Assembly (NCBI GenBank): GCA_964411665.1
Contig: CAYPMR010000110.1
Span: 1 to 9,320 of the forward strand
Length of the DNA stretch: 9,320 bases
Direction of reading: 5' to 3'
Origin: CALFCE01 sp964411665
Lineage (GTDB): Bacteria > Pseudomonadota > Gammaproteobacteria > Granulosicoccales > Granulosicoccaceae
In this document: one piece after another, positions 1 to 7,273 of the stretch
How positions within the stretch are numbered: the first letter of the stretch is position 1
Layout of the letters: each line of letters opens with the position of its first letter
Made by a program: the position numbers and the translations under genes
The notes under the pieces: generated by a model
Seen by the model: only the letters and a program-made list of their open reading frames with translations
Database searches by the model: none
Told to the model about the DNA's origin: nothing

Positions 1-2850
1 ATTCGCAACGCCGAGTGGGTAATCGATATGGGACCAGAAGGTGGGGATGCCGGTGGCAAGGTTGTATTTACTGGAAATTTAACGAAACTCATGTCGCATA
101 AAAATAGCTGCACCGCGACTGCCCTGCACGACTATGCAACTGCCGGACACAAGCTTCGGGCTAGTTCAGCCGTATCAGTTGATACCCCAACAGAAAATAG
201 AACACTTGCAGTACGCGAAGACCCAGGCAGCAACAGTATCACTCTACATCAGGCACGCGAGCACAATCTGAAGAATATAGACGTTGACATACCGCGCGAG
301 AAGCTCACAGTCATAACCGGCATGAGCGGCAGCGGCAAAAGCACGATCGCCTTCGACATCGTCTTTCACGAAGGCCAACGACGATACCTTGAGTCGCTGA
401 ACGCCTATGCAAGACAGTTCGTGCAACCGGCTTCACGCCCGGATGTGGACGCGGTCTATGGCATACCGCCTACTGTTGCCATTGAACAGCGTACCAGTCG
501 CGGTGGACAGAAGAGCACGGTTGCTACCATGACGGAGATTTACCATTTCCTGCGCCTGCTTTTCGTCAAGCTCGGCCAACAGCACTGCCCCGAATGTAAC
601 GTTCCGATCAGCGCCCAACCGATAGAGGCGATCACAGCGCAAGTTATGAAAAAATGGCGCGGCAAACGGATACGTTTGTTGGCTCCGCTCATCATTGCAC
701 GCAAAGGCTATTACACTGATCTCGCTAAATGGGCCTTAAAAAAAGGCTTTGACAGCTTGCGAGTTGACGGAGAATACCTCCCTACTGCCGAGTGGCCACG
801 GCTAGATCGATTTCGAGAGCATTCCATCGAACTACCCGTAATAGATATAGATGTCAGCGCAGACAACGAAGCTGTACTGGTAACCAATCTGCAACGCGCA
901 CTGGATTTCGGTAAAGGAGTCGTTATCGTCGAGACTGTTTCAACGCGAGGCACGGCAGCCTCCCAACTATTCTCTACCGAAAGGGCCTGTCCAGGTTGCC
1001 AAAGCAGTTTCCGTCCACTTGATCCACGCATGTTCTCTTACAACTCAACTCACGGCTGGTGTACCAGTTGTTTTGGCACCGGCAAACTTTTAGTCGATTT
1101 CGATGACGAGCAAAGCGGTGAAGAAGCCTATTGGCTGGACACGCAGGAGGCACAGCCCTGTCCAGACTGTGAAGGCCAACGACTGTGCGAAGAATCACTA
1201 CATGTTTTCTTCAAGAAGCGCTCAATAGCAGATTTCGCATCTCTTTCTGTTGGTGACGCCCATCGCGCATTTGAAACTCTTCAGCTGAATGCACGTGAGT
1301 CCCTGATTGCACGAGACGTATTGACAGAGCTGACCAACAGATTGCATTTTCTTAATGACGTGGGTCTGTCTTATTTAACGCTTGATCGATCTGCCCCGTC
1401 TTTAAGCGGAGGTGAAGCGCAACGCATTCGCCTGGCAGCGCAACTCGGTTCTAATCTGCGCGGCGTCTGTTACATACTCGACGAACCTACCATCGGCTTA
1501 CACCCGCGTGACAATCGTATGTTGCTTGATACACTGGATAAACTGGGTAACAAGGGCAATACCATTGTTGTTGTAGAACATGATGAAGATACCATTCGCC
1601 AGGCTGATCATGTCATTGACGTCGGCCCTGGAGCTGGAGTGCGTGGTGGTGAAATTGTAGCCACCGGTACTGTCAGCCAGATAGAGCGCAACAAAGATTC
1701 GATTACTGGACAATGGCTCGCCAAACCACTGACGCATCCACTGACCAGTAAACGTCGAACTGTCAATAATACGCTTTCAGTTATTGGCGCTAGCCAAAAC
1801 AATCTTAAGAATATCGATGTCGAACTGCCGCTGAACGCTCTGGTCTGCGTTAGCGGCGTATCGGGATCCGGCAAGAGTTCGCTGATTCGAGACGTAGTGC
1901 ATGACAATCTACGACCGATCAACGCGATGAAACGCCGCCGCAATATTAGTCGCTGGAGCGGTTGTGAACGCATCGACGGCTGGGAACCACTCAGCCGGGT
2001 ACTGGAAGTGGATCAGACACCCATCGGTAAAACACCACGTTCTTGTCCGGCAACCTATATCGGATTCTGGGACAACATCAGACGGGTATTCTCTGAAGCT
2101 ACCGAGGCAAGAATTCGTGGATACACGCCGAGCCGGTTCTCATTCAATGTGAAAGGCGGACGTTGTGCAGAATGCGACGGGCAAGGTGTCAAACGCATTG
2201 AAATGAATTTTCTACCGGATGTAAAGGTAGCTTGTGAAGTCTGCAACGGCCAGCGATTCAATGGTGAAACACTGTCGGTTCGTTACCGCGATCAGTCCAT
2301 CGGTGACGTACTTGCAATGGATGTTGATACTGCTGTCGAATTTTTTCAGACACATACGAATATCCATCACCCACTTCGACTGTTGCAGGATGTAGGGCTT
2401 GGCTATCTGACACTCGGCCAACAGAGCCCGACTCTTTCCGGAGGAGAAGCACAGCGAGTAAAACTTGTCGCCGAGCTTGCCAAGGCAAAGCCTGTTTTAA
2501 AAGATAAACGTGGCAGGAATTTATCCGCCTCACATACACTTTACGTGCTCGATGAACCCACCGTCGGGCTGCACATGGCAGATGTGGCTAAACTGATTCA
2601 AGTCCTGCATCAACTGGTTGAGTCCGGCAATTCAGTGATCGTGATAGAGCACAATCTCGATTTAATGGCAGAAGCAGACTGGTTGATAGATGTGGGGCCA
2701 GAGGGCGGCGACGCAGGTGGTCGAGTGGTGGCTGCAGGGACACCTGAAAAAGTATCACGTTCGCGACGTTCGAGAACCGCACCCTATCTAAAAGACGTTT
2801 TGTTGCCAGCGGAAAAAGTCAGCCATCGCAAAGGACATGTGCCAGCTTAA
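1..2850 (+). CDS. uvrA: Tandem UvrA-type excinuclease ABC ATPase, 3' part (5' end outside window)
   Basis: This is an ABC-type DNA-damage recognition ATPase of nucleotide excision repair, acting in the cytoplasm. The frame is open from base 1, and 949 residues are visible. Residues 1-50 match the C-terminal end of a UvrA (EWVIDMGPEGGDAGG). A second, complete UvrA unit then begins near residue 80. It contains Walker A GMSGSGKST (107-115), CPEC (196-199), a UvrB-binding-like region (about 200-310), a zinc finger C330/C333/C354/C357, CPDC (387-390), signature LSGGEAQR (468-475) and Walker B with D494/E495. The second ABC half has Walker A GVSGSGKSS (619-627), a zinc finger C722/C725/C745/C748, signature LSGGEAQR (812-819) and Walker B D851/E852. 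The unit therefore has both ATPase sites. Double-length UvrA proteins are known, for example in Chlamydia, and the extra residues between signature and Walker B in the second half resemble those as I recall them. The region between C357 and C387 is far shorter than in E. coli UvrA. Whether it serves as the main UvrA or a paralogue cannot be seen here. Confidence 0.93.
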   Translation: MRNAEWVIDMGPEGGDAGGKVVFTGNLTKLMSHKNSCTATALHDYATAGHKLRASSAVSVDTPTENRTLAVREDPGSNSITLHQAREHNLKNIDVDIPREKLTVITGMSGSGKSTIAFDIVFHEGQRRYLESLNAYARQFVQPASRPDVDAVYGIPPTVAIEQRTSRGGQKSTVATMTEIYHFLRLLFVKLGQQHCPECNVPISAQPIEAITAQVMKKWRGKRIRLLAPLIIARKGYYTDLAKWALKKGFDSLRVDGEYLPTAEWPRLDRFREHSIELPVIDIDVSADNEAVLVTNLQRALDFGKGVVIVETVSTRGTAASQLFSTERACPGCQSSFRPLDPRMFSYNSTHGWCTSCFGTGKLLVDFDDEQSGEEAYWLDTQEAQPCPDCEGQRLCEESLHVFFKKRSIADFASLSVGDAHRAFETLQLNARESLIARDVLTELTNRLHFLNDVGLSYLTLDRSAPSLSGGEAQRIRLAAQLGSNLRGVCYILDEPTIGLHPRDNRMLLDTLDKLGNKGNTIVVVEHDEDTIRQADHVIDVGPGAGVRGGEIVATGTVSQIERNKDSITGQWLAKPLTHPLTSKRRTVNNTLSVIGASQNNLKNIDVELPLNALVCVSGVSGSGKSSLIRDVVHDNLRPINAMKRRRNISRWSGCERIDGWEPLSRVLEVDQTPIGKTPRSCPATYIGFWDNIRRVFSEATEARIRGYTPSRFSFNVKGGRCAECDGQGVKRIEMNFLPDVKVACEVCNGQRFNGETLSVRYRDQSIGDVLAMDVDTAVEFFQTHTNIHHPLRLLQDVGLGYLTLGQQSPTLSGGEAQRVKLVAELAKAKPVLKDKRGRNLSASHTLYVLDEPTVGLHMADVAKLIQVLHQLVESGNSVIVIEHNLDLMAEADWLIDVGPEGGDAGGRVVAAGTPEKVSRSRRSRTAPYLKDVLLPAEKVSHRKGHVPA

Positions 2851-3934
2851 CTTGCTTGAAGGTAGAAGCAACCAGCCGCGTTTTAACTTCCAAAACGCGC
2901 TGAACACTTTCAACGATCCGCTGCGGCGACAAATCGCCATTGTTATAAGCCTGTTCGAGTTTGTCCAAAAGCTGTTGTTGTTGTGCAAGCGTGCTGACCA
3001 GCGCGATATCGGCACCCGCATATATGGACTTTAACCCGGCACTGGACTGCGAGTAACTATCTGTAATCGCAGACATATCGAGCGCGTCTGTTATCACAAG
3101 ACCGTCGAATTCAAGTGTCTCGCGCAACAGCTGAGTAATCGCAGGGCGGGACAGACTGGAAGGTTGACCACTGGTCAGATCCGGAATGACAAGATGACCC
3201 ACCATGATGGCAGCATCATTTGAAATCAGATTACGGAATACATTTAGCTGGGGCATCAATGCTGCCAAGGGAGGTGTTTGCGCTAAACCCTTATGCGTAT
3301 CAACCGTCGCGCTGCCATGTCCGGGAAAGTGTTTTATAACCGGCATAACACCCGCTGCGACCAGCCCGTCCACGACGGCCTGAGCAAATTCTCCAACTTG
3401 TTCAGGATCGTTACCGAACGATCGATAACCGATACCCGGCCCACGCCCAACATCAGCCACTGGAGCCAGATTTATCTGTACGCCCTGTGAAAGCATGGCT
3501 CGACCGTAATCCCTAAACAATTCACGTACTGAATTGCTACCCGATGCGACCATACGTCTGCTACTTGGTAATTTATAAATAAGCTTTTCGAGACGTTGTA
3601 CGGAACGTGATTCTTCATCCGAGGCAAACAGAAGCGGTATCGGTGAAAGACTTTGCAGTCTGGCTATTTTCGCAGGCAGCGTTGTATCAGGTTCACCCAG
3701 TAATCCAACCAGGCTGAGCTCGCCCTTGCGCGCAACTTGTTCCAACTGCGGGAAATCCTCAAATGACACCATCACACCTGTCATTTGAGCAAGTTTGCTG
3801 CGGACACTGCTGCATTGCTGTGGCGTTAGTTCGCCACTGGCTTCATTCGCGTGAGCAAAAATGGATATCGATATTGTCAGCGGTAGCAGACACCATCGCA
3901 GCCTAAGCAAACTACAGGAAAAAAGGGCGTGCAT
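2819..3934 (-). CDS. Exported family 3 glycoside hydrolase, NagZ-like beta-N-acetylhexosaminidase
   Basis: The likely role is removal of beta-linked N-acetylglucosamine from peptidoglycan fragments. The chosen ATG gives 371 residues and an N-terminal signal peptide: basic R11/R13, a hydrophobic stretch to residue 27, and a likely cut after AHA (27-29). Longer in-frame starts at 4063 (TTG) and 4024 (ATG) would put an Arg-rich segment before it. No clear Shine-Dalgarno is seen for any start. Family 3 features are KHFPGHG (201-207), the D212/H214 pair of the NagZ acid/base loop, R171 in RSFG, and the nucleophile D283 in ITDALDM. D106 and R114 fit the sugar-binding positions, but the usual DxEGGRVxR reads DEESRSVQR (106-114), so the GGR is replaced. 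E. coli NagZ is cytoplasmic, whereas this one is predicted periplasmic or secreted. The gene is divergent from an amidase and overlaps the uvrA end. Family assignment is firm; substrate is inferred. Confidence 0.88.
   Translation of the reverse strand: MHALFSCSLLRLRWCLLPLTISISIFAHANEASGELTPQQCSSVRSKLAQMTGVMVSFEDFPQLEQVARKGELSLVGLLGEPDTTLPAKIARLQSLSPIPLLFASDEESRSVQRLEKLIYKLPSSRRMVASGSNSVRELFRDYGRAMLSQGVQINLAPVADVGRGPGIGYRSFGNDPEQVGEFAQAVVDGLVAAGVMPVIKHFPGHGSATVDTHKGLAQTPPLAALMPQLNVFRNLISNDAAIMVGHLVIPDLTSGQPSSLSRPAITQLLRETLEFDGLVITDALDMSAITDSYSQSSAGLKSIYAGADIALVSTLAQQQQLLDKLEQAYNNGDLSPQRIVESVQRVLEVKTRLVASTFKQVKLAHVLCDG
2877..2899. other. 8-bp perfect inverted repeat just past the uvrA stop
   Basis: The arms CGCGTTTT and AAAACGCG flank a 7-base spacer, beginning 27 bases after the uvrA stop codon. 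It lies inside the 3' end of the oppositely oriented glycosidase gene. The GC pairs are at the base of the stem and no T-run follows on either strand, so it does not look like a classic intrinsic terminator. It could slow or help end transcription of the convergent pair, or it could be chance within coding sequence. Confidence 0.3.
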
Positions 3935-4074
3935 CGAATATCGACGACATCGGCGTTTTGTCGGGAAATGCACGGTAATACCTATCAGGGAATGCCTGAA
4001 TCCTCTACGCAAAAGCCAAGCCATGGAATGGAAATTGCGGAAGAAAAATGCGTAAAGCAACAACTGTTGGATTT

Positions 4075-4101
4075 ATCGAACAACCACGGAAGATCGAACA
4101 A
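4075..4101. repeat. 9-bp direct repeat, period 18 bp
   Basis: ATCGAACAA occurs at 4075-4083 and again exactly at 4093-4101, with 9 bases between. The spacing is a little under two helical turns. It may be a regulator-binding site in the divergent promoter region; the binding protein is unknown. Confidence 0.4.
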
Positions 4102-4114
4102 TCTGTATATCAAC

Positions 4115-4127
4115 ACATCATTGATGT
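4115..4127. promoter_or_regulatory. Small operator-like palindrome
   Basis: ACATCA and TGATGT are perfect inverted 6-base arms around a single T. The position, 68 bases before the amidase start, would suit an operator. A 6-bp arm is short enough to arise by chance. Confidence 0.25.
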
Positions 4128-4185
4128 ACACGACTGAGTAATAACTCAAGTTCGCACCAGGAAGGAACTGTACTCGAGAAGAACT

Positions 4186-4189
4186 GGAG
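4186..4189 (+). promoter_or_regulatory. Ribosome binding site for the amidase
   Basis: GGAG lies five bases before the GTG at 4195. It supports that GTG as the true start, which also puts a basic stretch and a membrane segment at the N-terminus. Confidence 0.6.
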
Positions 4190-4194
4190 CAAAC

Positions 4195-5838
4195 GTGACA
4201 AAACGTAGCAAAGCGAAACTCAACACCAGACAACGAATTTTTAACCTGCGAGTGGCGATAGCTGCTGGCGTACTGGCGTTGGCTGCGGGGTCTATATTGA
4301 TTCTGCAGTCACCTATTACCAAAGAATCAGGCCGCCTGGCAGCTCTCAGCGAACACCTGAATTACGACGCTCTTCTTTCACGCCTGATCATACGTACGAA
4401 AGGAACGCCCAACTCATGGTGTACGAAAATTCTGGTCACCTCGGATCCATTCGCAATTGATGGTGACGACAAGCAACAATGCCTCGTAGCGGCACTCGAT
4501 ACCGAAGAAATTAGTAGCACAGCAACAGCGGATATAGGCGTTGACACAAAACAACATATAAACACAAAAACCACACGCTCTGTAGTCTCGCAAAGTATGC
4601 GAAGCGGTCATACCACGGATGTACCTGGAATCGACATTGCGCTTGAATCAAACAAGGAAGCTAACAATACTGGTACGGTGACCAGTACAGAGACCAACAA
4701 CGACAAACCAAACAGCAATGACATTTTGCTTGCCGAAAAAAAACCGGCTACCGAAGATATTCCTTCTATCGAAAGTACCGTCGCTGACGAAGAGATTGAA
4801 GCAACGCCAGCCCATCAGCCTGCTGACACGGTTTCTCAGACGTCTGCAAAAAAAATGGCAGTCGTTATTGATGGCCAACTAACTCTCACGGATAACAGTA
4901 CACAGACAAACAGTACACAGATAAAACCGGATCAAACAACTGACACAGTCGAGTTCGAATCAGATAGCCTTAACAGCAAATCTTTCGCAACCAGTCTGTT
5001 TACTGACTCTTATCAATACCCTCTTTTCGGGCTTGCTGCCGAGCCTCTAGCGAACAGTGAACAGGACCTGGAATCGATCAAAATAGCAGAGCAAGAAGGC
5101 CTGGAACACGACTTTACAGGATTTTCGACTTTAAAGAATCCACAACCACTGGTGGTCATGATCGACCCCGGTCACGGTGGATCTGATACAGGAACCATTG
5201 GAACAGGGGGTTCATTGGAAAAAGACTTGACGCTGGATATCGCAAAGCGCCTGCAAACTTTGGCATCCTTGCACAGCGATATAGATATCGTGTTGACGCG
5301 CGATGACGATGTTGGCATGTCCCGACAAAGCCGCATCGAAACCATAGCTGAACAGGATCCGGATCTGCTTATTTCCATTCACCTGAATTCTCTGCCACAA
5401 CCAAACATAACGTTGGTCGAAACCTACTATGCAAGCGAGACGGATATGCTGCTTGGGAAGCTGCGTAAGAGAAATATCGCTTTGGAAAAAGCACATAGCA
5501 GTAGCTCCAGGATCGATAGGAGACAGCGTGGCATCTTGTCACACGATCTGGCAAATCTTGTGCAGTCAGCCGTGTTTTCAACCGTACAATCTCACAATCC
5601 CCGAGCAATAGATGCAGGCGTCAAGAACGAGTCTCTGTTTGTATTAACCGGTAGCAATGTGCCAGCCGTTTTGATAGAAATGACCTGTTTGAGCAATGCA
5701 GAGGAAGCAATCCGCCTGGAAACCGAAAGTTACCGTACCGAGCTGGCAGAAACACTGATGAGGGCTATCAGGCAATTCGCGGACAAACACAACCAGACCG
5801 ATAAACTGGCACTTAAGCAGCTTGATAAAGCCGCCTAA
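4195..5838 (+). CDS. Membrane-anchored N-acetylmuramoyl-L-alanine amidase (Amidase_3)
   Basis: This zinc amidase cleaves the bond between N-acetylmuramic acid and L-alanine in peptidoglycan, the reaction of E. coli AmiA/B/C in daughter-cell separation. It has 547 residues and starts with GTG behind a GGAG. A basic N-terminus is followed by a hydrophobic segment (about 20-38) with no clear signal-peptidase site at its end, so it is more likely an anchor than a cleaved signal. Residues 40-105 are unrecognised and contain C76 and C96. Residues 105-300 are a polar linker rich in Thr, Ser, Asn and acidic residues, with a small NSTQT/NSTQI duplication. The catalytic domain covers about 317-530. Zinc ligands are H327 (DPGHGG), E342 (LEKD) and H396 (SIHLNS), and the catalytic glutamate is E495 (VLIEMT). 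I see no AMIN domain, unlike AmiC, and no LysM. About 100 residues lie between the H396 and E495 motifs, close to AmiC, so a regulatory helix could fit. It is divergent from the glycosidase. Confidence 0.92.
   Translation: MTKRSKAKLNTRQRIFNLRVAIAAGVLALAAGSILILQSPITKESGRLAALSEHLNYDALLSRLIIRTKGTPNSWCTKILVTSDPFAIDGDDKQQCLVAALDTEEISSTATADIGVDTKQHINTKTTRSVVSQSMRSGHTTDVPGIDIALESNKEANNTGTVTSTETNNDKPNSNDILLAEKKPATEDIPSIESTVADEEIEATPAHQPADTVSQTSAKKMAVVIDGQLTLTDNSTQTNSTQIKPDQTTDTVEFESDSLNSKSFATSLFTDSYQYPLFGLAAEPLANSEQDLESIKIAEQEGLEHDFTGFSTLKNPQPLVVMIDPGHGGSDTGTIGTGGSLEKDLTLDIAKRLQTLASLHSDIDIVLTRDDDVGMSRQSRIETIAEQDPDLLISIHLNSLPQPNITLVETYYASETDMLLGKLRKRNIALEKAHSSSSRIDRRQRGILSHDLANLVQSAVFSTVQSHNPRAIDAGVKNESLFVLTGSNVPAVLIEMTCLSNAEEAIRLETESYRTELAETLMRAIRQFADKHNQTDKLALKQLDKAA
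4894..4923 (+). repeat. 15-bp in-frame tandem duplication in the amidase linker
   Basis: Two 15-base copies starting AACAGTACACAGA encode NSTQT (residues 234-238) and NSTQI (239-243). They differ by one base. The length keeps the frame and falls in the low-complexity linker, which suggests the linker changes length easily. Confidence 0.7.
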
Positions 5839-6017
5839 CAGTCAACTGAATCAGGTAAACGCAAGCATCCACCGGAACGGCTTTGCAGGACTTCAACACT
5901 GGCATCAACCCGCATTTTAGATCAGTAAGCCCAGCATTAGTCGCTACAGGACTTGCGAATAATGTTTTTTCTGTCCAATATCCCGGTACGCACCGCAGCT
6001 TCATTACGGACACTACC
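5839..6017 (+). promoter_or_regulatory. Leader of the Rieske oxygenase gene, with a weak promoter-like match
   Basis: This 179-base gap contains TTGCGA at 5953-5958, then 17 bases, then CAATAT at 5976-5981. It is a weak sigma70-like match placed about 36 bases before the preferred ATG. The frame of the oxygenase is open back to a TTG at 5883, but that extension shows no family similarity I recognise. No terminator hairpin was seen after the amidase. Confidence 0.25.
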
Positions 6018-7235
6018 ATGGCACCAGCTCAATCCCCAGAGAGTTTGTCTCCCTCAGAACACGACACTGCAGAACATATTCTGCAACGTGTTGATCGCCC
6101 CATTGCACAAGCTACCGGGTTGCCAAATCAAGCCTATACGAGCGAGGAAGCGTTCATCCGGGATCGTGAACAGGTCATGGCACCCAACTGGGCTTGTATT
6201 GGTTTTGCTGATCAGCTCCCGACAGCAAACTATGTTCTGCCAATAGACTTTATGGGACTACCCCTGGTTGCCACACGCGATGCCGAGGATTGCATCCGTG
6301 TATTTCACAACGTCTGCAGTCACAGGGGGTTCAAACTTGCCAATGAGCCTTGTACAAATAATGGCGCCATGCGTTGTCCCTACCACAGTTGGACCTACGC
6401 ATTGAACGGTAGCTTGCGGGCAACACCCAATATCGGTGGATACGGTGAGCATCAGCATGATGAATTTAACCGCGACGCCCATGGGCTAAAAGAAGTTCGG
6501 TCTAACATTTGGTTAGGTGCAATTTTTATCAACCTTTCCGGCGACGCTCCACCCTTTGAAGAATATGTAAAACCCATAACCACCAGTTGGGATAAATTTC
6601 TAGATATCGCAAGTCTTGAAAATTTCATCATCTCCGAACACGAAAGCCATTTAGAGCTAACAGTGAAATCGAACTGGAAGCTGCCAGTTGAAAATTATCT
6701 GGAGTCCTACCATTTGCCCTCAGTGCACCCGGAGTTAAACAGGATTTCGCCACTGGACAAACACATATATCTGGATGCTTTCGACAATGGTGCTGGCCAG
6801 GCCAGTCTGGGCTATACGCGACTCGATATTGACGGAGATCAATTACCAACAATTCCGGAATGGCCGGAGAATGCAATCAACAATGCTGAATATCCAGCGC
6901 TCTACCCCAACACATTTCTTGGTATACATGCAGATCAGTTGTTCATTCAATATCTGCAACCTGTCGATCACCAAACAACTGTTGAACATGTACGTATCTT
7001 CTATTTTGGCGAGTCAGCTTTGCAAAACAAATTCACCGGACATCGACAGGCACTCCATAAAAGCTGGAAAAATGTGTTTGATGAAGATATTTTTGCCGTT
7101 GAGGGAATGCAGGCAGGACGAGCATCACCTGCATACGGTGGCGGCGCATTCTCGCCGGTTATGGACGAGCCAACACATCACTTTCATAAATGGATTGCCA
7201 AACGCCTGGCAAGCTCTCAGGTGGACAGCGCATAG
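6018..7235 (+). CDS. Rieske non-heme iron oxygenase, alpha subunit
   Basis: This protein inserts oxygen into an organic substrate, taking electrons through a Rieske [2Fe-2S] cluster. The ATG at 6018 gives 405 residues, near the usual family length; a weak GGA lies seven bases before it. Cluster ligands are C100/H102 in CSHRG and C120/H123 in CPYHSW. The catalytic domain has H232 and H237 in ESYHLPSVHP as iron ligands, with the third probably D357 (or D355) in DEDIF. The residue that links the two metal centres, three before the first His, is Glu229 rather than the Asp of naphthalene dioxygenase. That is also seen in the carnitine oxygenase CntA, and the overall motif pattern suits the group that holds quaternary-amine oxygenases such as CntA and GbcA as well as many uncharacterised aromatic-type proteins. 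The substrate cannot be set from this. No reductase or ferredoxin gene lies in the window, so the electron donor must be encoded elsewhere. Confidence 0.9.
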   Translation: MAPAQSPESLSPSEHDTAEHILQRVDRPIAQATGLPNQAYTSEEAFIRDREQVMAPNWACIGFADQLPTANYVLPIDFMGLPLVATRDAEDCIRVFHNVCSHRGFKLANEPCTNNGAMRCPYHSWTYALNGSLRATPNIGGYGEHQHDEFNRDAHGLKEVRSNIWLGAIFINLSGDAPPFEEYVKPITTSWDKFLDIASLENFIISEHESHLELTVKSNWKLPVENYLESYHLPSVHPELNRISPLDKHIYLDAFDNGAGQASLGYTRLDIDGDQLPTIPEWPENAINNAEYPALYPNTFLGIHADQLFIQYLQPVDHQTTVEHVRIFYFGESALQNKFTGHRQALHKSWKNVFDEDIFAVEGMQAGRASPAYGGGAFSPVMDEPTHHFHKWIAKRLASSQVDSA

Positions 7236-7273
7236 TGTCAAGCGCGATTCCAATCTGTACTTGAGTAACTGAT

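Larger units (their letters stand above)
3935..4194. promoter_or_regulatory. Divergent intergenic region between glycosidase and amidase
   Basis: These 260 bases must hold the start signals of both divergent genes. They include a 9-bp exact direct repeat, ATCGAACAA at 4075-4083 and 4093-4101 (period 18), and a palindrome ACATCA-T-TGATGT at 4115-4127. On the minus strand the repeat reads TTGTTCGAT twice, and TTGTTC, 18 bases, GATAAA is a weak sigma70-like match for the glycosidase. No convincing plus-strand promoter was found. Part of this stretch is also open in the frame of the glycosidase, so its start could lie further upstream. Confidence 0.35.

Noticed and set aside
711..1031. Open reading frame of 106 codons on the minus strand inside uvrA
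   Set aside because: It is fully antisense to a well-conserved UvrA region, and its product shows no recognisable motif. It is a shadow of the real coding frame.
1608..1973. Open reading frame of 121 codons on the minus strand inside uvrA
   Set aside because: It lies opposite conserved UvrA ABC sequence and its Arg/Ser/Pro-rich product has no recognisable domain.
3935..4063. N-terminal extension of the glycosidase to a TTG at 4063
   Set aside because: It would place an Arg-rich segment before a good signal peptide and has no ribosome site. It remains possible but is less likely than the ATG at 3934.
4136..4149. TGAGT-AATA-ACTCA small hairpin before the amidase
   Set aside because: A 5-bp stem is too short to distinguish from chance and has no T-run or other supporting feature.
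5883..6017. N-terminal extension of the Rieske protein to a TTG at 5883
   Set aside because: The extra 45 residues do not resemble the family, and the ATG at 6018 already gives the usual length.
6775..7272. Open reading frame of 165 codons on the plus strand in another frame of the Rieske gene
   Set aside because: It overlaps the oxygenase catalytic domain almost entirely, and its translation has no membrane or domain pattern.
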